Made by a program: the position numbers and the translations under genes
Shown here: positions 6,939 to 15,260 of the stretch, one piece after another
Layout: the number at the start of each line of letters is the position of its first letter
Numbering within the stretch: position 1 is the first letter of the stretch
The notes under the pieces: generated by a model
Told to the model about the DNA's origin: nothing
The model's input: only the letters and a program-made list of their open reading frames with translations
Databases searched by the model: none
From: SKLM01 sp964390305
GTDB taxonomy: Bacteria > Chloroflexota > Anaerolineae > B4-G1
Reading direction: 5' to 3'
DNA: 21,308 nt
NCBI GenBank assembly: GCA_964390305.1
Contig: CAYMHT010000043.1
Span: 1-21,308 of the forward strand

Positions 6939-9900
6939 ATGACACCCAACGGAACGATCCGTACCATCGCTTTACGCCGCCACAGAGACCGACGCGACCA
7001 ACAACGGTCCGGCGCCCACCAGATCCTTCGCGTCCTCGCCATCGTGTTGCTCGCCCTGTTCATCGTCATCTCCGCGTCCCTCGCGGGGAGCCTGAGTGCC
7101 GTGGCTGGGGCCTACTCTTACTATACCCGCGACCTGCCCGAACCTCAGGAGATCGAGGCCGCGGAGCAGAACTTCGAAACCACCCAGATTCTTGACCGTA
7201 CCGGCCGGCAAGTCATCGCCAAGCTGATCGACCCCACCGGCGGCGAGCGGGTCTGGGTCTCCCTCGATGAGCTTCCTGATCACCTGCTGGATGCCACGGT
7301 GGCGAGCGAGGATCGGTCCTTCTGGGAGAACCCCGGCTTCAACCCGCGGGGTATCGCCCGTGCTTTCTGGGCCGACATCCGTGGGCAGGAGATTCAGGGG
7401 GGCTCCTCCATCACGCAGCAGCTGATCAAGAACGTCGTGATTGAGAAGGAACGCCGCTATGTCGGCCCCGAGGGGCCCAAGTGGGAGGACTACGATCGCA
7501 AGCTCACTGAGATTTTCCTTTCCCACCGCATCAGCCAGAAGTACAGCAAAGAGCAAGTCCTGGAATGGTACCTGAACACGAACTTCTACGGCAATCTCGC
7601 CTATGGCATTGAGGCAGCCGCCCAGGTCTACTTCGGCAAGAGCGCCGGCGACCTGACGCTGTCCGAATCAGCGACCCTCGTCGCCATCCCGCAGTATCCG
7701 CGCATGAACCCCTTCGACAATCCGGACATGGCGCGCAGACGGCAGGAGGTTGTGCTCGACGCCATGGTGCGAGATGGCTACGTCACCCGCGAGGAGGCAT
7801 CCGCCGCCAAGGAAGAACCGTGGGACCTCGCCCAGGAGCAGTCCATAGAGCGCTTCGACATGAAGGCCCCTCACTTCGCCGTGTACGTCCGCGACCAACT
7901 GGAGCAGATGCCCGAGGTCGGCCCCCAAGCGCTCTACCGGGGCGGGCTGCGGGTCTACACCACCGTGGATCTGGCGCTGCACGAACAAGCCCAGTGTGTG
8001 GCTCAGGCCCAGATCCGTCGGCTTTCCGGCGAGGACGAGACGACGGTCATTCAGGAGGCAATCGCGAACGGCTGTGGGGCCGCGCAGTTCCTCTCCGCGC
8101 TCAGTGCCCACCGGGTAGGGCGCGACCACCACGTCAACAATGCCTCGGTCGTGGTCCTCCGTCCGACCACCGGAGAGATCCTGGCCCTGGTCGGGAGCCT
8201 CGACTATTGGGACGACTCGATAGATGGACAGTATAATGTCGCGGTGGACGGACCCGGACGACAGCCCGGGTCCTCCTTCAAGCCCTTCACGTACGTGACC
8301 CTGCTCTCCCAGGGCTACAACCCGGCTCACATGTTCCTCGACGTGCGACAGGCCTTCCGTCAACCCAGCGGAAAACCGTATGTTCCGGAGAATTACGACC
8401 GGCGGTATCATGGCCCACAGAGACTGCGGCTGGCCCTGGCGCGCTCGTACAACATACCCGCGGTCGCGGCCCTGGAGATCGCCGGCATCGACAACGTCAT
8501 TCGCACCGCCCACCGCATGGGCATCAACACCCTCAACGAGGGCCTCGACTATTACGGGCTGAGCCTCACCCTCGGTGGCGGCGAGGTCCATCTGCTCGAC
8601 ATGGTCTACGCCTTCAGTGTCCTCGCCAACAACGGCCGCATGTACGGCACACCGGTGCACGAGGACGAGGCACGATCGGGCTTCCGGCAGCTCGATCCCG
8701 TCGCAATCCTGCGCGTCGAGGACCGTGAAGGAAACGTCCTCTACCGGTACGATCAGCCTCAGAGCGACACGATCGTCTCGCCTGAACTCGCCTTCTTGAT
8801 GAACGATATTCTCTCCGATCGACAGGCACGCTGGGCCGCGATGGGCCATCCCAACCCTCTGGAGCTGTCGAACGACCGCCCGGCAGCAGCCAAGACGGGC
8901 ACCACCAACGATTTCCGCGACGCGTGGACCATCGGCTACACCCCGCAGCTGGCAGCCGGTGTATGGGTGGGCAATACCGACAATAGCATGATGGACAACC
9001 TCCCCGGCATCCGCGGGGCCGGACCGATCTGGCACGCGCTGATGGAGTACGCGCTCCAGGACGAGGCTCGCGTCCCCTTCATCCGGCCGGAAGGGCTGGT
9101 CGAGAGATCGGTCTGTGCGGTCTCCGGTAAGCTGCCGACCGGGCACTGCCCCACGGTGACCGAGCTCTTCATCCCCGGCACCGAGCCGACAGAGACATGT
9201 GACCTCCATCAGACCTTCCACGTTAATCGAGAGACCGGGCGGCTGTGCACCGTCCACACGCCGCCGGAGCTGTGCGAGGAGAAAGTCTACGAGGTCTATC
9301 CACCGGAGGCCGAGAGCTGGCTCGACAGCCTTCCGGAGGATGCGCGGCCCGAGACGCCGCCGACCCAGTACGACACCATCTACGGTCCCTCGCGCAGGGA
9401 CGCCGACGTCGCTATCGTTTCGCCGGAGTCGTACGCCTACGTGAGCGGAGTCGTGCCCATCGTGGGCAACGCCCGGGGCGGCGACTTCAATTTCTATCGG
9501 CTTGTGTTTGGTAAGGGGCTTAACCCGACCGAGTGGATCCAGATCGGGGGCGACCATGGCGAGCAGGTAGACCATAACCTGCTGGAGAACTGGGACACCA
9601 CAGAGCTCGACGGCCTCTACAGCCTGCGGCTGCAGGTCGTCGACCACGCCTCAAACCTGCGCGAGACCACGATCCAGGTGACGGTGGATAACATCCCCCC
9701 CACTGTCGACCTCAACTACCCCCGAGAGGGCTCCCGGTATGAGCTCGGCTACCACGAATGGGTCAACGTCAATGCCGAGGTTGACGACTATTCGATGGAC
9801 CGGGTCGAGTTCTACGAGTACGCCGGGAGCAAGGCGGGGGAGCCTGAAGATCTCCAGCCCTTCGCCGTCCGCCGGGTCGCCCCCTTCAACGTCAACTGGA

Positions 9901-10013
9901 CGCCCTCCGGCCTCGGACAGCATACATTCTACGTCGTCGCCGTCGACGCAGCGGGCAACAGGACCAAGAGCAACCTGGTGACCGTCTCGGTCGTCCCGCG
10001 GCAGCGAGAGTGA
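6939..10013 (+). CDS. Bifunctional class A penicillin-binding protein (glycosyltransferase/transpeptidase) with C-terminal Ig-like domains
   Basis: This protein of about 1024 residues polymerises and cross-links peptidoglycan outside the membrane. A short basic cytoplasmic end is followed by one membrane anchor (about 28-59). The GT51 domain shows ASEDRSFWENPGFNPRG with catalytic Glu near 124, then GGSSITQQLIKNVV and the KEQVLEWYLNTNFYGNLAYG motif. The transpeptidase domain has SSFK (about 445-448), SYN (503-505) and KTGTT (652-656), so it is complete. After it come a segment with five Cys (about 726-779) and two Ig-like beta domains (about 825-1020) bearing the phrase VDNIPPTVDLNYP. An ATG at 6930 is also in frame, but the GGAGGG box directly abuts it; 6939 has 9-nt spacing and is preferred. 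It heads a run with surE and the S9 peptidase. Confidence 0.94.
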   Translation: MTPNGTIRTIALRRHRDRRDQQRSGAHQILRVLAIVLLALFIVISASLAGSLSAVAGAYSYYTRDLPEPQEIEAAEQNFETTQILDRTGRQVIAKLIDPTGGERVWVSLDELPDHLLDATVASEDRSFWENPGFNPRGIARAFWADIRGQEIQGGSSITQQLIKNVVIEKERRYVGPEGPKWEDYDRKLTEIFLSHRISQKYSKEQVLEWYLNTNFYGNLAYGIEAAAQVYFGKSAGDLTLSESATLVAIPQYPRMNPFDNPDMARRRQEVVLDAMVRDGYVTREEASAAKEEPWDLAQEQSIERFDMKAPHFAVYVRDQLEQMPEVGPQALYRGGLRVYTTVDLALHEQAQCVAQAQIRRLSGEDETTVIQEAIANGCGAAQFLSALSAHRVGRDHHVNNASVVVLRPTTGEILALVGSLDYWDDSIDGQYNVAVDGPGRQPGSSFKPFTYVTLLSQGYNPAHMFLDVRQAFRQPSGKPYVPENYDRRYHGPQRLRLALARSYNIPAVAALEIAGIDNVIRTAHRMGINTLNEGLDYYGLSLTLGGGEVHLLDMVYAFSVLANNGRMYGTPVHEDEARSGFRQLDPVAILRVEDREGNVLYRYDQPQSDTIVSPELAFLMNDILSDRQARWAAMGHPNPLELSNDRPAAAKTGTTNDFRDAWTIGYTPQLAAGVWVGNTDNSMMDNLPGIRGAGPIWHALMEYALQDEARVPFIRPEGLVERSVCAVSGKLPTGHCPTVTELFIPGTEPTETCDLHQTFHVNRETGRLCTVHTPPELCEEKVYEVYPPEAESWLDSLPEDARPETPPTQYDTIYGPSRRDADVAIVSPESYAYVSGVVPIVGNARGGDFNFYRLVFGKGLNPTEWIQIGGDHGEQVDHNLLENWDTTELDGLYSLRLQVVDHASNLRETTIQVTVDNIPPTVDLNYPREGSRYELGYHEWVNVNAEVDDYSMDRVEFYEYAGSKAGEPEDLQPFAVRRVAPFNVNWTPSGLGQHTFYVVAVDAAGNRTKSNLVTVSVVPRQRE

Positions 10014-10041
10014 CCATCCAGCCACACCGAGGAAACGGTCG

Positions 10042-10848
10042 GTGACCCCGGGCAGCCCCCACATCCTGGTGACGAACGACGACGGCATCCAAGCACCTGG
10101 ACTGCTGGCGCTCAAGAAGGCGTGCACGGCGCTCGGCAGGGTCACGGTCCTCGCCCCCAGCCACAACTGGTCCGCCTCCGGGCACGTCAAGACGATGCAC
10201 AAGCCGCTGCGCGTGGAGGAGGTTGTCCTGGCGGACGACACGCGAGCCCTTTCCACCAGCGGGGCTCCTTCGGACGCTGTGGCTCTCGCCTTTCTGGGCA
10301 TCGTCGAGGAGCCCATCGACCTGGTGATCTCGGGCGTCAACAGCGGCGGCAACCTGGGCCACGACGTCACTTACTCAGGCACCGTCACCGCCGCGATGGA
10401 GGCCACCATCGCCGGCACGCCGGCCATCGCCGTCTCACTCAACTCTCGAGAATACGACGACTTCAGCGTCGCTGCAGAGGTGGCCGCCAACCTCGGCCGC
10501 CAGGTTCTGGAACACGGTCTCCCCGAGGATGTGCTGCTCAACGTCAACGTCCCCCCGCTTCCCGCGGCGGAGATCGCGGGGGTCCAGGTCACGCGCATGG
10601 GGCTTCGAGTCTATCACGACCGGCTGGTCCGCCGCCTCGATCCTCGCGGGAGACCCTACTACTGGATCGGAGGGCCAGAGCCCACCGGCGTGGAGGAGGA
10701 GGGCACCGACATCTGGGCTGTCGCCCACGGCACCATCTCGGTGACGCCCGTTCAGCTTGATCTCACAGCCTACGATCTGATCCAGTCGCTGCAGGAGTGG
10801 GGTCTTGACGCCGCGATGGGCTCGTCTCGAGCAGATGGAACAGAATGA
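10042..10848 (+). CDS. surE: 5'/3'-nucleotidase SurE
   Basis: This 268-residue cytoplasmic metal-dependent phosphatase dephosphorylates nucleoside 5'- and 3'-monophosphates. SurE-defining motifs are present: ILVTNDDGIQAPG with the metal-binding Asp13-Asp14 pair, the APSHNWSASGH segment with the metal-ligand Ser near 44, and ISGVNSGGNLGHDVTYSGTVTAAMEA with Asn100. The start is GTG 10042, preceded by GAGGAAA at proper distance; the family motif begins only 7 residues later, so no upstream start is needed. It lies 28 bp after the PBP gene, probably in the same transcript. The C-terminal end (about 240-268) looks unconserved and is slightly longer than usual. Confidence 0.95.
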   Translation: MTPGSPHILVTNDDGIQAPGLLALKKACTALGRVTVLAPSHNWSASGHVKTMHKPLRVEEVVLADDTRALSTSGAPSDAVALAFLGIVEEPIDLVISGVNSGGNLGHDVTYSGTVTAAMEATIAGTPAIAVSLNSREYDDFSVAAEVAANLGRQVLEHGLPEDVLLNVNVPPLPAAEIAGVQVTRMGLRVYHDRLVRRLDPRGRPYYWIGGPEPTGVEEEGTDIWAVAHGTISVTPVQLDLTAYDLIQSLQEWGLDAAMGSSRADGTE

Positions 10849-10910
10849 GCTTCATCCAGCGCTGCCGAACGACTACGATTTCGCCTACATGAAATGGAGA
10901 CCAGAAAACC

Positions 10911-12944
10911 ATGCCTGCAAACAATGACAGACGCACCATCACGGCCGAGGACCTCTACCGCTTCCGACTGACCACGGCCTGCGAGATCTCGCCCGACGGC
11001 GAGCACGTCGTCTTCTGCGTCCAGCGCGTCGACGAAGAGAAGGAGAAGAAGTACACCAACCTGTGGATCGTCGCCACCGCGGGCGGCGAGCCACGGCCCT
11101 TCACGCATGGCGACCACGCGGATACGATGCCCCGGTGGTCCCCCGACAGCACGAGGATCGCGTTCGTCTCGAACCGCGACGACGAGGACCAGCCCCAGAT
11201 CTACACCATCCCCTTCGGCGGCGGTGAGGCGCGACAACTCACCGACATGAAAGGGAAGTTTGGGACCCTGGAGTGGTCGCCCGACGGCCAGCAACTCCTC
11301 TGCCAGTTCCGCAAGAAGGACGAGGAGGCGATTGAACGAGAGGAGGACGAGCAGAAGAAGGAGCTGGGCGTCGTCCGGCGCCACATCCAGCGCGTCTTCT
11401 ATAAGCTCGACGGCGAGGGCTTCCTGCCCAAGGAGCGCTGGCACATCTGGACGATCGACGCCCAGAACGGCGAGGCCACACAGCTGACCGAGGGCGAGGT
11501 CTACGACGAGCTCGACCCGCGCTGGTCCCCAGACGGCAAACAGATCATATTCCACTCCAACCACGCCGATGACCCCGACCTGGACCCAGACGCGGTAGAC
11601 CTCTTCACTATGCCAGCCCAGGGCGGGGAGCCGCGCAAGCTCAAGACGCCCATCGGCCCGAAGCAGAAGCCGGTCTTCTCACCGGACGGACGGAGGGTAG
11701 CGTACCTCGGTCAGGAGGGCCGCGGGGACTGGTGGAAGAACACGGGGCTCTGGGTGGTCCCCGCCGACGGCAGCGAGGAGGCCCGAAACCTGACGGAGCG
11801 CTTCGACCTGGCCGTCTCCTGTGCCACGATCAACGACCTGCCCGGGGGCGTGCCCATGTCGCCCCCGACCTGGTCGAAGGATGGAGAGCAAATCCTAGTC
11901 CAGATCTCCGAGCACGGAAACACGCTGCTCAAGTCGGTCTCCATGGACGGCCAGGACGGATCCCTCCATACCATTGTGGGGGGCGATGGCGTCGTCGGGG
12001 ACTTCAGCCTGGACGACGAGCAGTCGACCGTGGCCTACCTCCACGCCGACATGCGGGAACCAGCCGAGGTCTGGACGTGCCAGCTGCCCGATGGCGAACC
12101 GACCAGGCGCTCGCACGTCAACCGGGCGCTGCTGGCAGAGATCGACCTGGGTGAGGTCGACGAGATGTGGTTCGAAGGGCCCGATGAGAACGAGGTGCAG
12201 GGGTGGATCTTGAAACCCCCCGGCTTCGACCCGTCGAACGCCTATCCGGCAATCCTCGAGATCCACGGCGGACCGCGCACCCAGTACGGCAACCTGTTCA
12301 TGCACGAGTTCTATTATCTCGCCGCGCAGGGGTACGTCGTCTATTTCTGCAATCCGCGCGGCAGCCGGGGGTACGGCGAGGAGCACGCCAGGGCGATCTG
12401 GAACGGCTGGGGGAGCGTCGACTATGACGACCTCATGGCCTGGGCAAACGTCGTGGCGGGGAAATCTTACGTCGACCCCGAGCGCATGGGCGTCACCGGT
12501 GGCAGCTACGGCGGCTATATGACAAACTGGATCATCGGGCACACCGACCGCTTCGGCTGCGCGGTCACCCAGCGGAGCGTCAGCAACCTGATCAGCATGT
12601 ACGGCTCCAGCGACTTCAACTGGGTCTTCCAGCAGGAGTTCGGCGACCGGCCACCCTGGGAGACCTTCGAGAACTACTGGAATCAGTCGCCCATCAGCCA
12701 CATCGGCAGTGCCGCGACGCCCACGCTCGTCATCCACAGTGAGAACGACCTGCGCTGTCCCATTGAGCAGGGAGAGCAGGTCTTCGTCGCGCTCAAGAAG
12801 CTGGGCGTCGACACAGAGATGATTCGCTTTCCCGACGAACCGCACGGTCTCTCCCGCGGGGGCCGGACCGACCGGCGGGTGGAGCGGCTGGAGCACATGC
12901 TCCGCTGGTTCGATCGCTACCTGAAGGACGAGGACGAGTCGTAG
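10911..12944 (+). CDS. S9-family serine peptidase (acylaminoacyl-peptidase / dipeptidyl-peptidase type)
   Basis: This 677-residue protein has the prolyl-oligopeptidase architecture. An N-terminal beta-propeller of WD40-like (PD40) blades carries repeated WSPD or FSPDG turns (for example near 76, 122, 205 and 257), and an alpha/beta-hydrolase domain follows from about 430. The nucleophile is Ser532 in GGSYGGYM, the acid Asp613 in HSENDLRCPIEQGEQ, and the base His645 in PDEPHGLSR. There is no signal peptide, so it is probably cytoplasmic, trimming short or N-blocked peptides; the exact specificity cannot be read. A Glu/Lys-rich insertion (about 136-152) sits between blades. The ATG is preceded by GGAG with 11-nt spacing. 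The gene follows surE by 62 bp, and the methyltransferase starts 2 bp after its stop. Confidence 0.93.
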   Translation: MPANNDRRTITAEDLYRFRLTTACEISPDGEHVVFCVQRVDEEKEKKYTNLWIVATAGGEPRPFTHGDHADTMPRWSPDSTRIAFVSNRDDEDQPQIYTIPFGGGEARQLTDMKGKFGTLEWSPDGQQLLCQFRKKDEEAIEREEDEQKKELGVVRRHIQRVFYKLDGEGFLPKERWHIWTIDAQNGEATQLTEGEVYDELDPRWSPDGKQIIFHSNHADDPDLDPDAVDLFTMPAQGGEPRKLKTPIGPKQKPVFSPDGRRVAYLGQEGRGDWWKNTGLWVVPADGSEEARNLTERFDLAVSCATINDLPGGVPMSPPTWSKDGEQILVQISEHGNTLLKSVSMDGQDGSLHTIVGGDGVVGDFSLDDEQSTVAYLHADMREPAEVWTCQLPDGEPTRRSHVNRALLAEIDLGEVDEMWFEGPDENEVQGWILKPPGFDPSNAYPAILEIHGGPRTQYGNLFMHEFYYLAAQGYVVYFCNPRGSRGYGEEHARAIWNGWGSVDYDDLMAWANVVAGKSYVDPERMGVTGGSYGGYMTNWIIGHTDRFGCAVTQRSVSNLISMYGSSDFNWVFQQEFGDRPPWETFENYWNQSPISHIGSAATPTLVIHSENDLRCPIEQGEQVFVALKKLGVDTEMIRFPDEPHGLSRGGRTDRRVERLEHMLRWFDRYLKDEDES

Positions 12945-12946
12945 AG

Positions 12947-13678
12947 ATGAAACGATACGATGAAATGACATATGGCGAGCAAATCGCCGACATCTACGAC
13001 GACCTCTACGCGACCTACGAGGAGGACGCGATCGATCTCCTCCATCAACTCGCGGCGGGAGGCCCAGTGCTCGAGCTCGGCATCGGAACGGGGCGCGTGG
13101 CCCTGCCCCTGGCAGAACGCGGCCTCGAGGTCGCCGGCATCGATGCCTCCTCCGCCATGATAGAGAAATTGCGCGCCAAACCCGGGGGAGAAGAGCTCCG
13201 CGTGGTGCAGGGCAGCTTCGCCGAGATCCAAATCGAAACCCGTTTCGACCTCATCTTCGTCGTATTCAACACCTTCTTCTCTCTGCTTACCCAACAGGAA
13301 CAGGTCAAATGCTTCCGCAGCGTCGCAGAGCACCTGACGGACGACGGCCGGTTCCTCCTTGAGGTCTTCGTGCCGGATCTGGCCCGGTTCGAGGACGGTC
13401 AGGCTGTCCGCCTGGTCGACCTCTCAGACGACACCGTGCGGATCGACGCAGCCGAGCTCGACATCGTCAACCAGCAGGTCACCAGCCACCACGTCCTCCT
13501 CTCCAGGGAGGGTGTCAACCTGTATCCGGTGAAGCTGCGCTACGCCTGGCCTGCGGAGCTCGACCTGATGGCCGCTCTCGCTGGTCTGACCTTGAAGCAC
13601 CGCTGGGGATCGTGGCAGAAGGACCCGTTTACAGAGGGGAGCACCAAGCACATCTCCGTCTATGGCGGGGCTGGCTAG
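12947..13678 (+). CDS. Class I SAM-dependent methyltransferase, substrate unknown
   Basis: This 243-residue protein has a Rossmann-type methyltransferase fold. Motif I is PVLELGIGTGRVALPLAERG (about 40-59), the second strand ends with the ribose-binding acid in VAGIDASSAMIEKLR (Asp66), and FDLIFVVFNTFFSLLTQQEQ is the motif IV region, after which DDGRFLLEVFVP marks the next strand. The N-terminal YGEQIADIYDDLYATY resembles the cap of small-molecule methyltransferases. It begins 2 bp after the peptidase stop with a GGACGAGGACGAG stretch just upstream, so coupling is likely. A second in-frame ATG at 12965 is possible. The substrate cannot be inferred; the nearby peptidase gives no direct clue. 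Confidence 0.88.
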   Translation: MKRYDEMTYGEQIADIYDDLYATYEEDAIDLLHQLAAGGPVLELGIGTGRVALPLAERGLEVAGIDASSAMIEKLRAKPGGEELRVVQGSFAEIQIETRFDLIFVVFNTFFSLLTQQEQVKCFRSVAEHLTDDGRFLLEVFVPDLARFEDGQAVRLVDLSDDTVRIDAAELDIVNQQVTSHHVLLSREGVNLYPVKLRYAWPAELDLMAALAGLTLKHRWGSWQKDPFTEGSTKHISVYGGAG

Positions 13679-13816
13679 GAGTGCGTCGAAATCCCTGAAC
13701 TGACGTCCTGGCAAAGGTAGGACTGGCGTCCCATAGACCTACGCCCGCGGGAGCCGCATACGGACAGCCGTCACCGTCGTGCACCGCGGATGCAGCGATG
13801 GGGCCCAGCGGCAGAT

Positions 13817-14464
13817 CTACCCTGTCCGCCCTATCCCCTCGAAGAACTCCGGGCGCTCCTCCATCATTCCCTCTCGGAAGCTCCCGAACACGCTCGGCGC
13901 ATGGGGAGTGACCAACTCCAGCATCCGCACGCCGACCTCGCGGATCTCCCATTGGGCCGCCCCTGAGATGCGGATGCGAAAGAAATGGAGCAACTCGCGG
14001 AAGTTCATCGTCACGACGATGCGCGTGGCGGCGGCGTTCGGCAACACAAAACGGGCATCCTCCTTCCGCAGGCCCAGCTCCCGAAGCGCCTGGTAGGCCC
14101 CCTTTATCTTCTCCGCAAAGTCCATCCAGACGGCCAGCGCGTCCTCGCTTTCCAGCAGGTCGGGCGGCAGCGCCCACTCTGGCTCCGACATGTCCACGTA
14201 GCGCTGCGACTCCTGACTGTACGAGGCGAGTCGGTGACGCACCAGCTGGTGTGAGCACGCGCGGCTGATGCCGCTGATCTCGAACGTGGCGCTGGCGTGC
14301 TCGATGATGCTCTCGTGTCCCTCCTCGACGCGCGCCCGAACGAACTTCCCGGGCTCGCTGCGGCTCTCGCTCTGATAACAGATCCGTCCGGCATGCTCCA
14401 GCAACGCCACGGGCGTGCCGTCACCCCTCAGATAACGCGTCAAGGCAATGAGTTCGACGTTCAT
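13817..14464 (-). CDS. thyX: Flavin-dependent thymidylate synthase ThyX
   Basis: This 215-residue enzyme makes dTMP from dUMP using FAD, NADPH and methylene-tetrahydrofolate. The hallmark RHRX7S motif is at residues 76-86 and continues to QRY, within HQLVRHRLASYSQESQRY. Other family features are EEGHESIIEHASATFEISGISRA before it and the C-terminal RELLHFFRIRISGAAQWEIRE substrate-binding region with the conserved Arg. Length is typical (210-250). ATG 14464 is preceded by a strong AGGGAGGT box at 7-8 nt; the open frame upstream runs into the preceding gene. It is third in a minus-strand run after the secreted protease and the GNAT-like gene, starting 25 bp after the latter. No separate promoter was recognised. 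No intrinsic terminator is evident after its stop. Confidence 0.96.
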   Translation of the reverse strand: MNVELIALTRYLRGDGTPVALLEHAGRICYQSESRSEPGKFVRARVEEGHESIIEHASATFEISGISRACSHQLVRHRLASYSQESQRYVDMSEPEWALPPDLLESEDALAVWMDFAEKIKGAYQALRELGLRKEDARFVLPNAAATRIVVTMNFRELLHFFRIRISGAAQWEIREVGVRMLELVTPHAPSVFGSFREGMMEERPEFFEGIGRTG

Positions 14465-14489
14465 GGTTGACCTCCCTGAGATATCGATC

Positions 14490-15260
14490 TTACCCTGTTG
14501 GAGACTGCACGTTGCCCGATCCGTGACGGCACACCACGTCACCGGCCAGCTCGCGAGCGCCGGTGTCCACGTACCCGACCGCCTCGACCAGAGCGGTCGT
14601 AGAGTCGTCCGTGATGCCGACGATGGTCAGCGGGCGCCTGCCCGAGCGGATGACCCACCGCGTGCAGGCCCCCAACACCGACCGCGCGAAGCCCCGCTCC
14701 CGGGCAGGCGGCGTCGCCCGCACGTATAGCTCGGCGAAGTCGCCCGAGAACCACGTCATCCCCGCCTCCGCGACGATCTCCCCCTGCGAGCGCACCAGAA
14801 ACCGGGGACGCTCCTCGATCCCCTCCTCGGCGACCACCAGCACGTTGACCTCGTATTCGAAGCGTGAGAGATCGATCTCATACACCCGGTTGATCTCCAC
14901 GTCGGTCATCTCTACCACTTCCGCCGCGGCCTCTCGCAGATCCGGCGTCGTGATCAGGTAATAGGGGCGCCCCGGCGTCAGCGCCTCCCGCAGAAGCTCC
15001 ACCGCGACGCCAGCCTTCGGGGTGCGCAGCACGACGGTCGGCTGGAACAGGCGCTGCCCGGTCTGGCACACCGCGACGAAACCGTCGGCGCGACCCTCGT
15101 CCTCTTCGTGGATCGTTAGCTCAGTCCGCTTCGGATCGTGGTAGAAGGCGTAGTAGGCGTACAGCCCGTCAGCCGGCGCCGACAGGCTGATCAGAGGGCG
15201 AATCTTCAGACGCTCTGCGTCGCGCGCTGCGCCGCGCGCCGCGCCGCGCTCAGCCCGCAT
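14490..15260 (-). CDS. GNAT-fold N-acetyltransferase-like protein
   Basis: This protein is about 256 residues. The N-terminal two thirds match no family I can name. The C-terminal part looks like a GNAT acyl-CoA domain: the beta strand AELYVRATPPARERGFARSVLGAC (about 176-199) has the RxxGxA acetyl-CoA pyrophosphate loop, followed by LTIVGITDDSTTALVEAVGYVDTG, the usual beta5-alpha5 element. The beginning (RAERGAARGAARDAERL) is Ala/Arg-rich and probably disordered. Start ATG 15260 has GGAGGT 5 nt upstream and overlaps the end of the protease gene by 11 bp; an alternative ATG at 15275 has a weaker AAGGA box. The position between a secreted protease and thyX suggests co-transcription rather than a shared pathway. 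The substrate is unknown. Confidence 0.75.
   Translation of the reverse strand: MRAERGAARGAARDAERLKIRPLISLSAPADGLYAYYAFYHDPKRTELTIHEEDEGRADGFVAVCQTGQRLFQPTVVLRTPKAGVAVELLREALTPGRPYYLITTPDLREAAAEVVEMTDVEINRVYEIDLSRFEYEVNVLVVAEEGIEERPRFLVRSQGEIVAEAGMTWFSGDFAELYVRATPPARERGFARSVLGACTRWVIRSGRRPLTIVGITDDSTTALVEAVGYVDTGARELAGDVVCRHGSGNVQSPTG

Noticed and set aside
7668..9647. 659-codon minus-strand open frame opposite the PBP gene
   Set aside because: It is antisense to a gene with complete catalytic motifs, and its His/Val/Gly/Asp-rich composition is the usual antisense shadow of GC-rich coding DNA.
13679..13816. Possible terminator between the convergent methyltransferase and thyX genes
   Set aside because: Only an imperfect hairpin (about 13700-13733: GACG and TCCT arms with a bulge) can be drawn, and there is no T-tract on either strand.
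14523..14542. GTGACG-N8-CGTCAC inverted repeat before thyX
   Set aside because: It lies within the coding end of the GNAT-like gene and is not accompanied by a credible promoter, so chance or codon use explains it.
15217..15250. GCGCCGCGC-type simple repeat at the start of the GNAT-like gene
   Set aside because: It encodes the Ala/Arg-rich N-terminus and is ordinary low-complexity GC-rich sequence, not a mobile or CRISPR repeat.
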